Assembly (NCBI GenBank): GCA_013399305.1
Contig: VXAI01000020.1
Span: 5,376,684-5,440,683 of the forward strand
Direction: 5' to 3'
Origin: Rostratula benghalensis
Lineage: Eukaryota > Chordata > Aves > Charadriiformes > Rostratulidae
DNA: 64,000 bases
Part shown: in pieces, positions 13,439-25,326 of the stretch
Layout of the letters: each line of letters opens with the position of its first letter
How positions within the stretch are numbered: the first letter of the stretch is position 1
Position numbers and translations under genes: made by a program
Notes under the pieces: model-generated
What the model was told of the DNA's origin: nothing
The model's database searches: none
Seen by the model: the letters and a program-made list of their open reading frames with translations, nothing else

Positions 13439-16348
13439 ATAGATGGAAAATAATTGCCCTACAGACTACCAACTGGAGTACTCAAAACTAGGCAGTATAC
13501 TGGAAGGGGGCCCAAGAAACAAAAAAGACTAATAGACTACCACTACCCATCCAAGTCAATTACCCCTGCAGTAGAAGATCTTCTGAAATGAACCTGTTTT
13601 ACTGCATGGCCATGGTGGTGGTGGAGTTGCCTGTAAAAGGCTAGAAGGCTCGGAGAGTACACAGCTTCCTAGGTGGTGAACAGTTGCTTCTGAGACAAAA
13701 AGTATTGTGTTCCCATGTCTACCCTCTCCTTTGCAAAGCTGCATTTAAGTAAGCTTCTATTCAAATCAGTGTTTTACAATGGCAATAGAGAGAATGAAGT
13801 TAAAGAATCAACATGGAAGAAGCCTCTTTCTTAAATCACTGTGGAAAACTTGGCCAGGCTGTCATCTTACTCTCAAAATCCACCCATATCACATACCTTT
13901 TAATGGTGTCACCACTGTTTCCCCACCTTTTTAAGTAGTCATTTTAGGCCCTTTTTTCCCAAGGACTGAATGGAAGCATGCTGCTGAGCAGCTGATGTAG
14001 AGAACAGAAAAAATATTTGTCCTTTCTAACAAGCTTACAACATCCATGCTTTTAATTAAAATAGGGTGTATTTGCAGGAGACATAACAACATGTGCAACT
14101 GCAAGTCTGTGACTACAGATGTGCAGGAATAACTGGGGATTATAGTCTGATCCAGGGATTTAAGATGTACAGTTCCTCAAAAGCACACATAACTCGTAGA
14201 AAAATCACAGAAATATAGCAGAAAGAAGAAAGATAGATACTGGAACACAGACAGAGCTTGGCTAACCCACTGAATTAAAGCTTATCATCTCTGCATAAAC
14301 TGCACTGCTGGTTTAATTAAAGAACCAGTAGCAATTTCAGTACCCACATTAGCTACTTTAGGATCAGTTCAACTGCCCAGAACCTATTATGAAAACAGGG
14401 AGGATGAAACCTTGTCTCCACTGGAGTTTGTAGAAATTTTTATCATTGATTTTACTAAGCTTTTAATTGCATCCATACGTTTTTGACATAATTATGCTGG
14501 ATACAATTTCCAAATTCCAAGTCTCTGAATCTCAAAGTTTTTTGAAGTTTTTCATTAAAATATGTTTCTTGGACAGTTAACTACAAGGGATATTTTTAAA
14601 AAGTTATCATTTGCTTTCAGAGAGACAGAAATCCTAACTTTCTTTGGTAAAGAAGAATATACAGACCTGTAAGCTATTCAAAGATTATTTACCGAGTCTT
14701 CATATGCATACAAGGGGTCCTCTTAAAAGAGATTGACAGCACTGGTTCTTTCCATTTACTTTCTGCCTCTCTAGACAGTTTGGCTGCTCTCACCATTTGT
14801 GCCACCTCCTCTTGAGGGTCTGTTTCTCCCTTTGCAGGTAATTCACATTAAGAGTTCTCAAGTCTTTCTGTGTCTTCTTTCTCTGACAGGCTGTAGCATC
14901 AGCTCCCTTCAGAATAACCATCCAAGAGATAAACAGTGTGACATAATAATCCCACTGCATGTCTTTGCCAATTAACTCATTAAAATTTTAGTACACTTCA
15001 TATTTTGGTTCTTCTTGGAACAGTAACTTTGTGTAACTGAAACATCATGTCTCTATTTTGTTTTCTTTGCAGGGGAAAAAACAATAATCTATTCCCCTGT
15101 CTGTATCTCCTAATTCCTTTTCCCATCAAAGCAGTAATAGCAGTTATTGCTTCTAATAACTTAGACTAGTCAGTTGATATCAGAGTTTATCAGAGTTTCT
15201 CAAAGCATGAAATCAAATTTTCTAATCAATTATTGCCCCAAAGCACCTATTACTGTTGCCTTATTTAAAAGCTGCTAGTGAAACACATGCTTTATTCTAG
15301 TTTATGATATCGTTTAAATCTCCATGCCAATGTTTATGCTTATGTGAAATCCAGGTTTCAGAGTAAGAAAATCTAACCACAAGTTTGAAGTCCACTGTCC
15401 AGTCAGAAGTAATTATGCCTTTTACACAAGCTGAAGAGTTTGTTTATAGCACGGATCTGGGGTGGTTATTAACAAGGATCATTCTACTCTCTGCTTAAGG
15501 AACAATTCTACCCAATAAAGCACATGGGACACCAGGACTGCTAGAAGTTTGGTAGAAGCAGTCACTAGTTGTCTTGGGGATGCATTAAGCTGCATCTTTG
15601 ATGCACTTCACAAGAAAGCAGGCTTGTAAAAAACTCTGAAATTAAAATGAAGAACTGAGGAAGGACTTAAGATACAAGGATGCACCTGCCCTGATAACCA
15701 GAAACTTCTGTAGTAGGTACTGATCTCAGGGCATTATTTCTGCTGGAAAACCATATTCCAGCAGTATTCCATGCCACCTAAGGCATCAATTTCTCTTCAT
15801 TTCTGTGCATCTATGTCTGAAAACTGTATCTTATAAAATTTGGATTGTTCCTTTTATCTGAATTTATTCTAATTATAATACCAACCCTTACAGCTAAGGT
15901 TCTGGATTGGTTTCTCAGCATCACACTCAGCACAGCCCACAAAGGCAACTAAATAGGGTGTGCTCCTTCACATCCATTCCTAGAGTGGGATTGAGCAGCT
16001 GCCAAAGTCTGTCTGTCTGGAAGGGTGCTCCTTCAGCAACCAGTCAGTGCCCACCTGGTATGCAGCAGTGGAGAGACTGCTTGAGCCTCACATGTCTCCC
16101 AGCAAGCTGTTAACCAGTCACCAAGTGCTAAATAAAGAGCTGGCTGTATTTTATTCTGTGCTGATGCTAAACATAATCGTTTTACCTTTCTGTCTCCAGT
16201 CAACCTGCAAATCATCACTTCCATCTTTCTCATAATAACAAGGCTATCACCATTCATGAATACTTGGAGGACACCACTGAACCTTTGGGAGTGATTATAT
16301 AATTTCTTCTATCCTGTCAAGAAGCGCAGAGTTAGCATGTCCCTCTGC

Positions 16349-16630
16349 CTCAGAATATCACAGAATCATTCAGGCTGGAAAAGACCCTTGGGATCATTGA
16401 GTCCAAACATCAGCCCCTTTTTTAAGAAGGTCTCCCCTACACCATATCCCCCAACACCACATCTAAACAACTCATTCAGGGATGGGGACTCAACCACCTC
16501 CCTGGGCAGCCTATTCCAGTATCTGACCAGTCTTTCTGGGAAAAATTCTTTCCTATGTTCAGTCTAAACCTACCCTGTTGCAACTTGAAGCCATTCCCTC
16601 TTGTTCTATCACTAATTACCTGTGAGAAGA
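16349..16630 (-). mobile_element. CR1 LINE 3' fragment, older subfamily
   Basis: The plus strand reads tcacagaatcattcaggctg, then gacccttgggatcattgagt, ccacctccctgggcagccta and ttgcaacttgaagccattcc. This is the reverse complement of the 3' UTR and last ORF2 codons of the CR1 subfamilies that have the long spacer after gatcattgagtcc. It ends at tgtgagaagag, so about 280 bp remain. Confidence 0.92.
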
Positions 16631-18421
16631 GAATATGGTTACTATTTGGCACATTAAATCAACTATTTGAAAACACTGATACACAGATCTCAGGAAAAAA
16701 TATATAACCACTTCCCACGTGTAAAAACCTTACAACTCTTGATAGTGCTGAAAAAGTACTACTCTCTTTTTGTAGTCAGAGTATTTGCATTTTTTTAGAA
16801 AGTTACTCCTAATTTTAAACATTCACTCTTACAAATAATTTATCAAACAAGAAACGCTTTAAAGACATTTCCATTAGAAAAAAATATCTTTCATAAGACA
16901 GCCTGATGTCTCCAGGGAATTTCCTGTTCAGAAAAAAATAAATTAATAGCTTCCTTAATTAAAATAACACAGTGAAGAATTCATGGCTAAAATTAATTTT
17001 CTGTAAAGAACATTGTTTTACATTCCTTATACTGAAATAAAAATGCTCTATTACATTATTCTATATTAACCATAATAGGGAAGAAAAAAAAGTTGAGTCA
17101 ATGCCCAGCATACATTTTAACAGTAGTTATGAAAAAACCCTCTACTTACACTGCTACACTGTAAAGAAGTAGATCAAATGAAATTAAGCAATCTTTGCAC
17201 ATAGCTAAAGTCAGCCAGTACACACAAAAGGGTAAACTGGGTAAAGTGTCTGTACTGGAAAGCAAAACTAAATCCCTATAGCAGAATGCCCCTCCTTAAT
17301 GTTGATACTATAGAGAAATGAGGGGAAAAGGTCTGAGAGATGCTAAGATAAGGAAAAGCAACAAAGAAAATCAACCAAAACCAAAACAAGGCTTTCAGAA
17401 ATCCTGCTAAGCTTATTTACAAGGGCTTGCATAGTGAAATCAAAAGCAAATTGGCTCCCTTCGGTACCTGTGTAAGGCAGAGAGAGCTTGGTTGGTTAAT
17501 ATTGGTGCCAAAGTGACATATCTATTGGTAGAGGAGCTGGACAACCCAAATGCAAGCCACAGACCTGCTTTGAAGGTGCAAAGGGAAGGCCTGTGGTGAG
17601 CCTTTTACAGATGGGTAGGCTTCACTCACTACTGGATTGCTGATGTAAAAAAGAAAGGCTGTGAATAGAGGGAATGGTCTGCGAGCATTTTAGCATTACT
17701 TCTGAAAAGATAATTCTTATTTCTCAGCTATTATTGGCTGCAAGTATTCCCTGATGTAATTATGGAATAATAGCTGAGAACTTGATTGTAACCAACAGTT
17801 AGTAGTTTGTTGCTAACAAGGCAAACATGACAAACAATTTTGAGGCAATTATTGTCATTACAAGCCACACTCAATTGTTCATGGCAAGCATAATAGAAAG
17901 TGACAGTTGTGCAGCTGGGAGGGTGGTGGGGGAAACAGGATTGTTCTCTGGTTGCAACAGACCAGTCAGACTCTAGCAGAGAGTCTGCTCAATGCATAAT
18001 TCATGTTTAATAATATTTTAGTCTCTAAAGCAAATTACAGCATAAGATAAAAAACAAACAAAGAGATGTCAGAAAAAGAACACAAGTTATAAAAAGATGA
18101 GAAGCCACACAGAAGTAAAATGAAGCAAAGGGGAGACATTCAGCACAGCCAACACACAAGATTCTTGCAACTAGCAAATGAAAATACACTAACTCTACAC
18201 ATGAATAGAGACAACTGTCAAAGTAATCCATTTGCTACACTTCAGTAAGAGGAGTGCTCGTGTTCAAATCCTTTTTTGAGACCCTTGCCTGATTAGGCAG
18301 GTCCACTGAGTCAGTGAAGTACTGGTCTCATCTGTGTCTTCACTTAACGACATTAACCTGGAGGAAAGATTTGCATCTGCTTTCCATGAAGAGACACTGA
18401 TGCTTAATTCTTACCAAATTT

Positions 18422-18460
18422 GAGAGTTAAAGGAAGTACAGAGAGTTAAAGGAAGATTTG
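18422..18460. repeat. 19-bp direct duplication
   Basis: gagagttaaaggaag at 18422-18436 recurs at 18441-18455. The second copy runs into gatttgcatct, a string that also occurs near 18366, so this patch has been locally duplicated. Confidence 0.6.
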
Positions 18461-20783
18461 CATCTATCGTACAATAGAAGTGCCTCATCTATCAGCTCTG
18501 TATTTTGATGACAATGCACATACCAGCTGCCTCGTCAGCAGCCAGCACATTAGAATACTTGATTTGCTGAAAATTCCACCCAGCTTTCCTTAATGATGTT
18601 AAGGACTGAATGTTTCTAATGCTGCTGCACTAACATTTCAATCTCTTGCCCGGGGTCAGTACAATGAATTATCACTGACTTCGTAACACTGCTCAAGAGT
18701 CATTACAGTGTCTCATAGTGCCTCTTGCACTGGTGTGGCATCACCTCCAAAGAAGCTGTTAAAACACTAGTGGAACTAGATGTATTGTAACTAACCCCCA
18801 GTCTAAAGAAACCTTTGTGATTTTGATGTGTAAAGTAACACCTCACTGGAGCCCCTGGACTTACTCAAAAATATGCATGTGTGACTGTGCTGTCTTTTGC
18901 TGTATTCAGTAATGAAGCTGGTGCTTGCAAGAGGTGGCAAATCAACACCTGCAGAGACAGCAGGCCTTTGGTTATCCTCAGACCAGACTGCCAGGCAGAC
19001 AAAGCTGAGACCTTCCCATCCTCTCTTAAACCAGCTTGTCTCAGCCCTTCTCTTGTTGATGCCCTCATTCAGCCTCTGCTCTGTCTTCCAGAATAGGAGA
19101 AAAGTAAAACCTCTTCATACAGATGGGCTTTCCTCTTCAGAGAAATTACAGCAAGATCACAAAAGGCTCTGCATAAGGTGCTGTATTGCTCACGTTGCCT
19201 GCATGTTACTGTACTCGTCTCTTCCTTTCCACTGCCATGAGAAAAGCAGGTATCTCAGATCTTTTTCAGAAAAATAGTATTTATTGTATTGTTTCACCCT
19301 TAGTCCTAAGAAGTGAGATTATTGCCCAAAATGTTACAAGTTTCACTGGCTCAAGCAAGACTCCGAATATGCCACAAAATTCAGTCAGCTCTCCTGGCCC
19401 TATTTTGAATGTAATTTTAAATGGTCTGTCATTTCACAAAAATAAAAAATGTAAGGTAATAATTGTTTTTCTATACTCTTTATAAGCTAACAGTGCTATC
19501 TCCTTCGTTCTTAATCAGCCCAAACCCTCACTATTAAGTGAAAATTACCTTTGGCATTAAACAGTTATTAACTTTGCATGTCCAATGTCTTGTATCGTGT
19601 ATAAGCATAATAAGGAACTTTTATAGTACTGTAGCTGTGTTATAGATCTACAAATTGCAAATAAAACCACTCAAGCCATAGAAAATGCCCAAAATGAAAA
19701 ATATATGAGTTTGCATGTAGGAAGACTAGCAGGCTGCTTTCTATATTATTTTTAATATTATAGTTAAAGCTTTATGATTAGATGTGATAATTTTACTCCA
19801 TCCTATATACCACTGAAATGTCAGGTGCTTTGTTTTGAAGCCTAAAGAAGTCAAGCTTTCAACTAAAAGACACCCAAACTCTGCAGATATTTCAGCTAAT
19901 CTTTAGTGGGTCTTTACTGAAGTCCAGAGGACTTAGACCTCATACTAAACAAGAATATTTGTAAAACCTTTCAGTGCTTGAACAGAAATTAAAGGCAAAA
20001 TACTCACTAATGTAAATTAATTTTGTAAATTAATGTGAAACAACATTTCCACTGAAAATTCTTAATTAGCAGCAAATGGTTGCTACGGGTGTAGTGCTGG
20101 GAGTCGTCTGCTCTCATATTGGTTTTGTTAATGCTCGCTTTACTCAACTTCAAGAGCAGGGCCAAAACAAAGGCAACAGCAGAGATCATTTACTCCGATA
20201 TGCTGCCTCAACAATCTGTCTTCACTTTGGCCTACAGTTGGTTTTCAAACCCATACATCCCACTTAAATTACTTTGTGGAAAAAGAAAAGTCAGTATTTT
20301 AAGACAGGGAGTCGAGGTTTTAGTGGAATAAAGAGAAATGCAGAAAGAAGTATGACAGCGCAACCATTTGAGAATGGGAAAATGGATTAAACACTTGTAT
20401 TGGACTCAGTTCAGAAAGCATAAACCAAAGGCAAGCATGAATATAGCAAATTCTGCACTTTTGCACAGACACACAATTTTGACAACTTAATTAGCTGATG
20501 TTACTTGTTTCAGGTGAAGCTGTTGAGTAAAGATTAGCGCTTTGATGCAGAAAAGCAGTATTTAGATGACTGACTCAAATACTTGTATCTACCACAAACA
20601 CCAAATGGGTGAAGGGAATAGTTAATGGGATCAACCACATCTCCTACACCTATGTTGTGGAAAGCCTGGCAACTTCAGCGTGCCATGGAAGGAGAACTGG
20701 CACCATCCAAGTTACCACAAACTACTTGAAGGTTTAGTACTCCATTGTATTATAGTACTATTGCTCAATTTTCTATAAACTGG

Positions 20784-20803
20784 AAAAAAAAAAAAAAAAA
20801 AAA
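20784..20803. repeat. Poly(A) run of 20
   Basis: A homopolymer of twenty A residues is followed by ccaacac. There is no identifiable retroposed sequence upstream of it on the plus strand, so I do not call it a processed pseudogene tail. Confidence 0.8.
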
Positions 20804-23208
20804 CCAACACAATCTGGAAAAGCTTATTAGTAATCTCCATGTCTAAGGTGATAGCACAAGCTCTGTCAAGGGTTGAATTATCATAGCCAGCTGCTATCAG
20901 CACAGTCTCCATACAGTGCCTGTGAGGGGAAGTTCTATACGCCTAACCACCATTTTTTAAAAACTAGATTGAAGAGAACATAGTCCTTCTACCCAAATTC
21001 AGACAAAGCAATGATATATTTTGGTGTACCTTAGTACAGTGAGAAAGACTGAAAATAAATGAATTCTGCATCTTACACTGAGCTACAGTCAAACGCTGAG
21101 TTACAGTTTCATCCCTGATTTTTATCTGATAGATCACATAGTGAAAACAAACAGACAAAAATTCAACATGAAATTTATACCTAGCTCTTGTTACTTCTAG
21201 AGTTGTGAATGTTTCTAATTTCCTCTAATCAAAGCATCCCCCTCCACCTCTCTCATGTCTTGGTAACTAATGAACTGCTGCAGTGAAGGAGAAAACACAC
21301 TCGGCTGTTCTGTACAGGGCCCCAGCCAACAGGCAAGGGCTACAAGAATCCCATTTTCCCTCAGGGTACAAGCTCTGGTTGCACCTCTGACAGACCTATC
21401 TAGAGGAGGGGTTTTACTACAAAAATCTTTTTTGTACGTTGAAGTACTAATTTAAAAAAAAAAAAAAAAGACAAGTTCCTTCATTTCTAACTCAGTTTGC
21501 AAACCTTGCCTGCTGTCTGTGGTCTGAGACAAGGGCGAAAGGGTTTGATCCAGCAACATCAGAGTCCCTAAAGTGCTATTAGCAGAAAGGAGAATTAAAG
21601 ACAGCTCTCGAGTGGGAGCTTTGCCTGCAGATGAGCGGTAGTCAGGGCTTGCTCCAACGAACCCACTTAGGACAAGGGAGCTCCAGTACGTATAGGGGAA
21701 TCAGGAAAATAGAGTCAAGCAAGTGAAGAGGGTGCCAAGCAGAAAGCAACACACCAGCAATTTGCAGCCCTATTACCCAGCTGGTGCCAGGGAAAGCTAC
21801 TCTGAGGTATTGGTAACCAGATAGCCTTACCCCATTCCCAGCTGGGGAATGAACCAATTGCAAATTAAAGCTGCTTTCCTCTTCTAACTCCCCAGGGAAG
21901 AGCAGCAGCTCTTTTCCAACTCCTCCCCCATAGTTGCAGCAGTCTTGCAGGTGCTCAGGATGCTATTTTCAGCCATTCACCAGCAGGTGTGACTCAAGGC
22001 CCTGTTATTTAAAAGAGCACAAGGGCTAATTTAAAGTGGAAACTGTCCTTCATAGTATTGTGGTAACTTCAGTACTATGGATACAATTCACCAACTCTCC
22101 CCACTTTTCATTTCTTGATCAATTCCCTGTTCCCTTTCAAGCCAATATGCTTTATACAAGGAATCTTAGGAAGCCTCGGTATATTTGCAGAACCCAGGAC
22201 TTCTGTGCAGCACCAGCACCCGTCTACTGTGAGTGCACACACACCTGCCCTCCTTCTCAGCCTTTTTCCTACTTGCCAAGACTTTTCTGGGTGAAGAAGT
22301 CTATTGCTTTTAGCTGATCTCATGGGTTGCTCTGACATTTGCCTTTATTCTATTTAGGTCCAAACACCCTAACCATGAGAAACAGAAAACACAGATTACT
22401 AGACTGGAAGACAGTGAGAAACTTCAGGTCAAATTTCCTAGTATGAGCTCTGCAATGGAGTCCCAAAGCCAACTACATGTCTAAATACAATGCAGCCCCA
22501 AGGGAAGAGGGTGTGAACACATTTTATTCCTTTTATGTTTATAGTGTCACCATTCCACTATGCTCTCATAAACTGAACTGGAAGAGGAGCCTCCATCTAT
22601 CCCTCAGTGGCATGGCCCAGCTCACTATTACATTCCTCTTGGTACACAGACTCCATTTATAACCTAGTACCAAATCAGTTCAAATCTATGGGAAAAAAAA
22701 CCCCCAATACATGATTGATATTCTGATGCCACCTCACATTGAAAGGCAAGTAAGAAGAGTGCTAGAACATGTCACCTTTACATACACTGGAGCTGCCACT
22801 AATCCAAACCCAGGCAGCAGTTTTCTTAATGATTCTCATTAGCAAATCATTCTCCCAAAGAGGGCATGCTTCAGGCAACAGAAGACCTCTGCTGTCCCAT
22901 TCCACTACAGACACCATTCCCAACTGTGTGTGCACAGGTAACCTTATGCTGCAGCAAGTTTTCACCTGCCAGAGTGCAGCAAAGACATTTCAGGTAAACC
23001 AGATGCCAAGTGTCTTTATCTGTAGACTGAGTGTGGTGGCTGACGTAAACTTTCATGGACATATAGAATGTTTGAGGGAAGGGAGCAGGAATCACTTTAG
23101 ACACACGTGTTCATGCTTTGTTATGATTTTGGTGTGTATGTACTATAATTATTACATTTGTAAAATTTTACAGTGAAGGCTGTGATGGCAAAAGGCATTG
23201 TACTGTTA

Positions 23209-23360
23209 AGTTCGTTTAAATTCCCTTTTTAATTCCTCCTTCCTGTTCCTTCTTCATTATTTTCTTTCAATCCTCTTTTTTCCTGTCCTCTCCTGTCATT
23301 CTTCTTCCCTTCTCTCCTTCTCTAATGTCTTTCAGTTCCTTATTCAACTTCTTCTCCCAT
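23209..23360. repeat. Polypyrimidine-rich tract
   Basis: About 150 bases are strongly biased to C and T on the plus strand (motifs such as cctcttttttcctgtcctct and cttcccttctctccttctct). Read on the minus strand it is purine-rich. It is an interrupted pyrimidine tract and not a clean microsatellite. Confidence 0.75.
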
Positions 23361-25193
23361 ATCTGAAAGAGCAGTGTTGCTGGTATCACCAGCCACACTC
23401 AGGTTTGCTACCTGACAACAGCCAACACAGGAAAACTATGAAGCAGGAAGAACTACTATTTCAAAACTATCGGCAGATGCTTCAGCCGGAAGATGCAACA
23501 AAAAATAGGATTGCCTTAGAAAGGTGAGCAAGTACCATCTGGGAGGAAAGCAAGGAAAACAGAGATTTAAAGCAATTCTGTAAGATTGTACTACCTGCAG
23601 CTCAAAGACCACAGTGCATTTATTTCCCATACATTTTAAATAGCAAGTGACAGATTTGTAGCATTTTATCATTCATACCTTTGTCCTAATATGATCAGAT
23701 GTGGCACAGGAATCCGGTCACAGTAGGTATTAAGACATGTATCACATGCATTTCTTCATAGGTCACTCTACTGAGCTATAATTTTTATTTCACTTACATA
23801 CATGCACACAATTACTACTAAGAAATGCTCTGTATGTGTGGAACAAATTGAGTATGTAGGTAAACAAAAACCTCTAAAGCACAGTTTTGCATGGAAAGCC
23901 AGATACACAAAAAAGGCAACTTCCAAAGTATCCTTGTAAACCCTAACATAGCAGTATTTTTATAATATATTATCCCTGAAAAGTCAAACTCCAACAGGAA
24001 AGTGAACTGGCTTTTCATACAACTTGTGCATCAGAACTGCACCTTTAGGGAACACATGTAGACAGAAATAAAGTCAGAAGTTGCTCAAGTTTTGTGATAG
24101 CTTGAGGACACTCAGGTAAAAGGCAGCTGTGGTTAGAATCTGGCCTACCAAATTTTCATAGACACCCTCCTCCTTTATTTGTCCAGAGAGCAACACAGCA
24201 GATGGTCCTACCCATCATCAGATCCCATCAGCCATTTTGCAGCACTCCCATTCTCACCTAAATAGCTTACCAGTTAGCGATTGATTATGATGCATAAAGT
24301 GGAAAGAATCCAGCTTAACTGCCAAATCCCATATATTTAGTGTTCAGGAGAAATATAAGAAGCACTTCTGAATTGGCACACGTGATCAGGAAATTATGGA
24401 GTAACAGGTACAGAATACAAATGTGTTGTTTCCAATAGTGCTGGAATAGACCTGCACTTTGGGTGTTGCAGGTTCATGTGCCACTCATGAGCCACTGTGG
24501 CAGCCTGCAGTGGACAGGTTTTGTGTGAGCTCCATAGCCAAGGTGAAAGATCGTTCCAAATCAGTGCCATCTAACTTGTTCTATAACGATGGCTGAAATC
24601 AAAGAGTATACACCAATGCATCTTCTATGCAAAGTAAAACTTCCACCTCTCTCACCAATAAATTAGCATTGTGTTGTAACTATCCTAGAAACAATTAACA
24701 TGCACATTTACAATGCTGCTCATTCTGTTTTCTCTACTTTTACCTCTATTTCCCTATCAGAGCTTGTCTACATAATTTCTTCTGAATATCACATCCGAGT
24801 TCCTAGCTCTCAAATCATGCTTCTGTCTCACCCCTCTCCCTCATTTCAACCAGTAAAAACAACTTTATTAACCTTCTGGTTTGCTCAGAAAGGTTTGAGT
24901 TTCATTTCTTTTTATGCCTCTGTATGGTCACACTACGTATATAAAAATAGTAAAATAATAATACTTGACATGTAGTGGTCTAAGCACTCACCTGTTGCCT
25001 AAGCAACAAATAAATTAACCTGCAAAAAAAACCCAACTTCATCCTCTGCATGCTGAGACATAGGGAACATACATTTCAAATTACCTAATGAAACACAATA
25101 TGAAGAAAAGGACTCAGCAGGTACTGAATGAAGGCACAGAATGGGAAAAAGACAAGGCAATACCGCATTTTCTGTAGGAAACGAGAGCCTTAC

Positions 25194-25326
25194 CATCCTG
25201 CTGGCCCTGGAGGTTCTGAGGACTTTGCATTCTTTCCTCCAGATTTGAGCTGAGGTCAGAGTTCACAGCTGACATCCTAGTTGAATCACTCATATCAAAC
25301 TCATCACTTTCTATAGAGCTCTCATC
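25194..25326 (-). CDS. NOL4: NOL4 internal exon (acidic, serine-rich segment)
   Basis: This 133-bp exon encodes 44 residues plus one base. It starts DESSIESDEFDMSDSTRMSA and ends LEERMQSPQNLQGQQD. That matches nucleolar protein 4 as I remember it in mammals with essentially no change. The acceptor on the minus strand is tttgcattttcag before GATGAGAGC, and the donor is GATG followed by gtaagg. It enters in phase 0 from the exon at 28994 and leaves in phase 1. The segment is rich in Asp, Glu and Ser and has no fold that I recognise. It probably forms a disordered acidic linker in this poorly characterised nuclear/nucleolar protein, which in mammals is best known from brain and testis. The first two codons repeat the last two of the preceding exon (GATGAG), giving DEDE at the join. 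No frameshift or stop is present. Confidence 0.97.

Larger units (their letters stand above)
1..25193 (-). other. NOL4: NOL4 intron (partial) downstream of the last visible exon
   Basis: This is at least 25.2 kb of AT-rich non-coding DNA after the donor of the exon at 25194-25326. The next NOL4 exon must begin in phase 1, and I could not find it in either strand reading, so the intron probably runs off the left edge. Identifiable contents are one ERVL-type LTR (5988-6500), CR1 fragments near 8.9-9.6, 11.2-11.7 and 16.35-16.6 kb, a degenerate trinucleotide repeat near 1.9 kb, small hairpins near 3.1 and 5.6 kb, A-runs, and a pyrimidine-rich tract near 23.2-23.4 kb. The remaining stretches hold nothing I recognise. 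Open frames here are short, overlap on both strands and lack family resemblance. Confidence 0.85.

Noticed and set aside
18258..18320. tRNA-like gttcaaatcc word suggesting a tRNA or SINE
   Set aside because: Only a short B-box-like string is present. No A box or cloverleaf could be built around it.
20784..20803. Poly(A) run as the tail of a processed pseudogene
   Set aside because: No coding-like sequence precedes it, and similar A-runs recur throughout the window.
22769..23176. 135-codon plus-strand open frame
   Set aside because: It is matched by overlapping open frames on the opposite strand and has no domain-like sequence.
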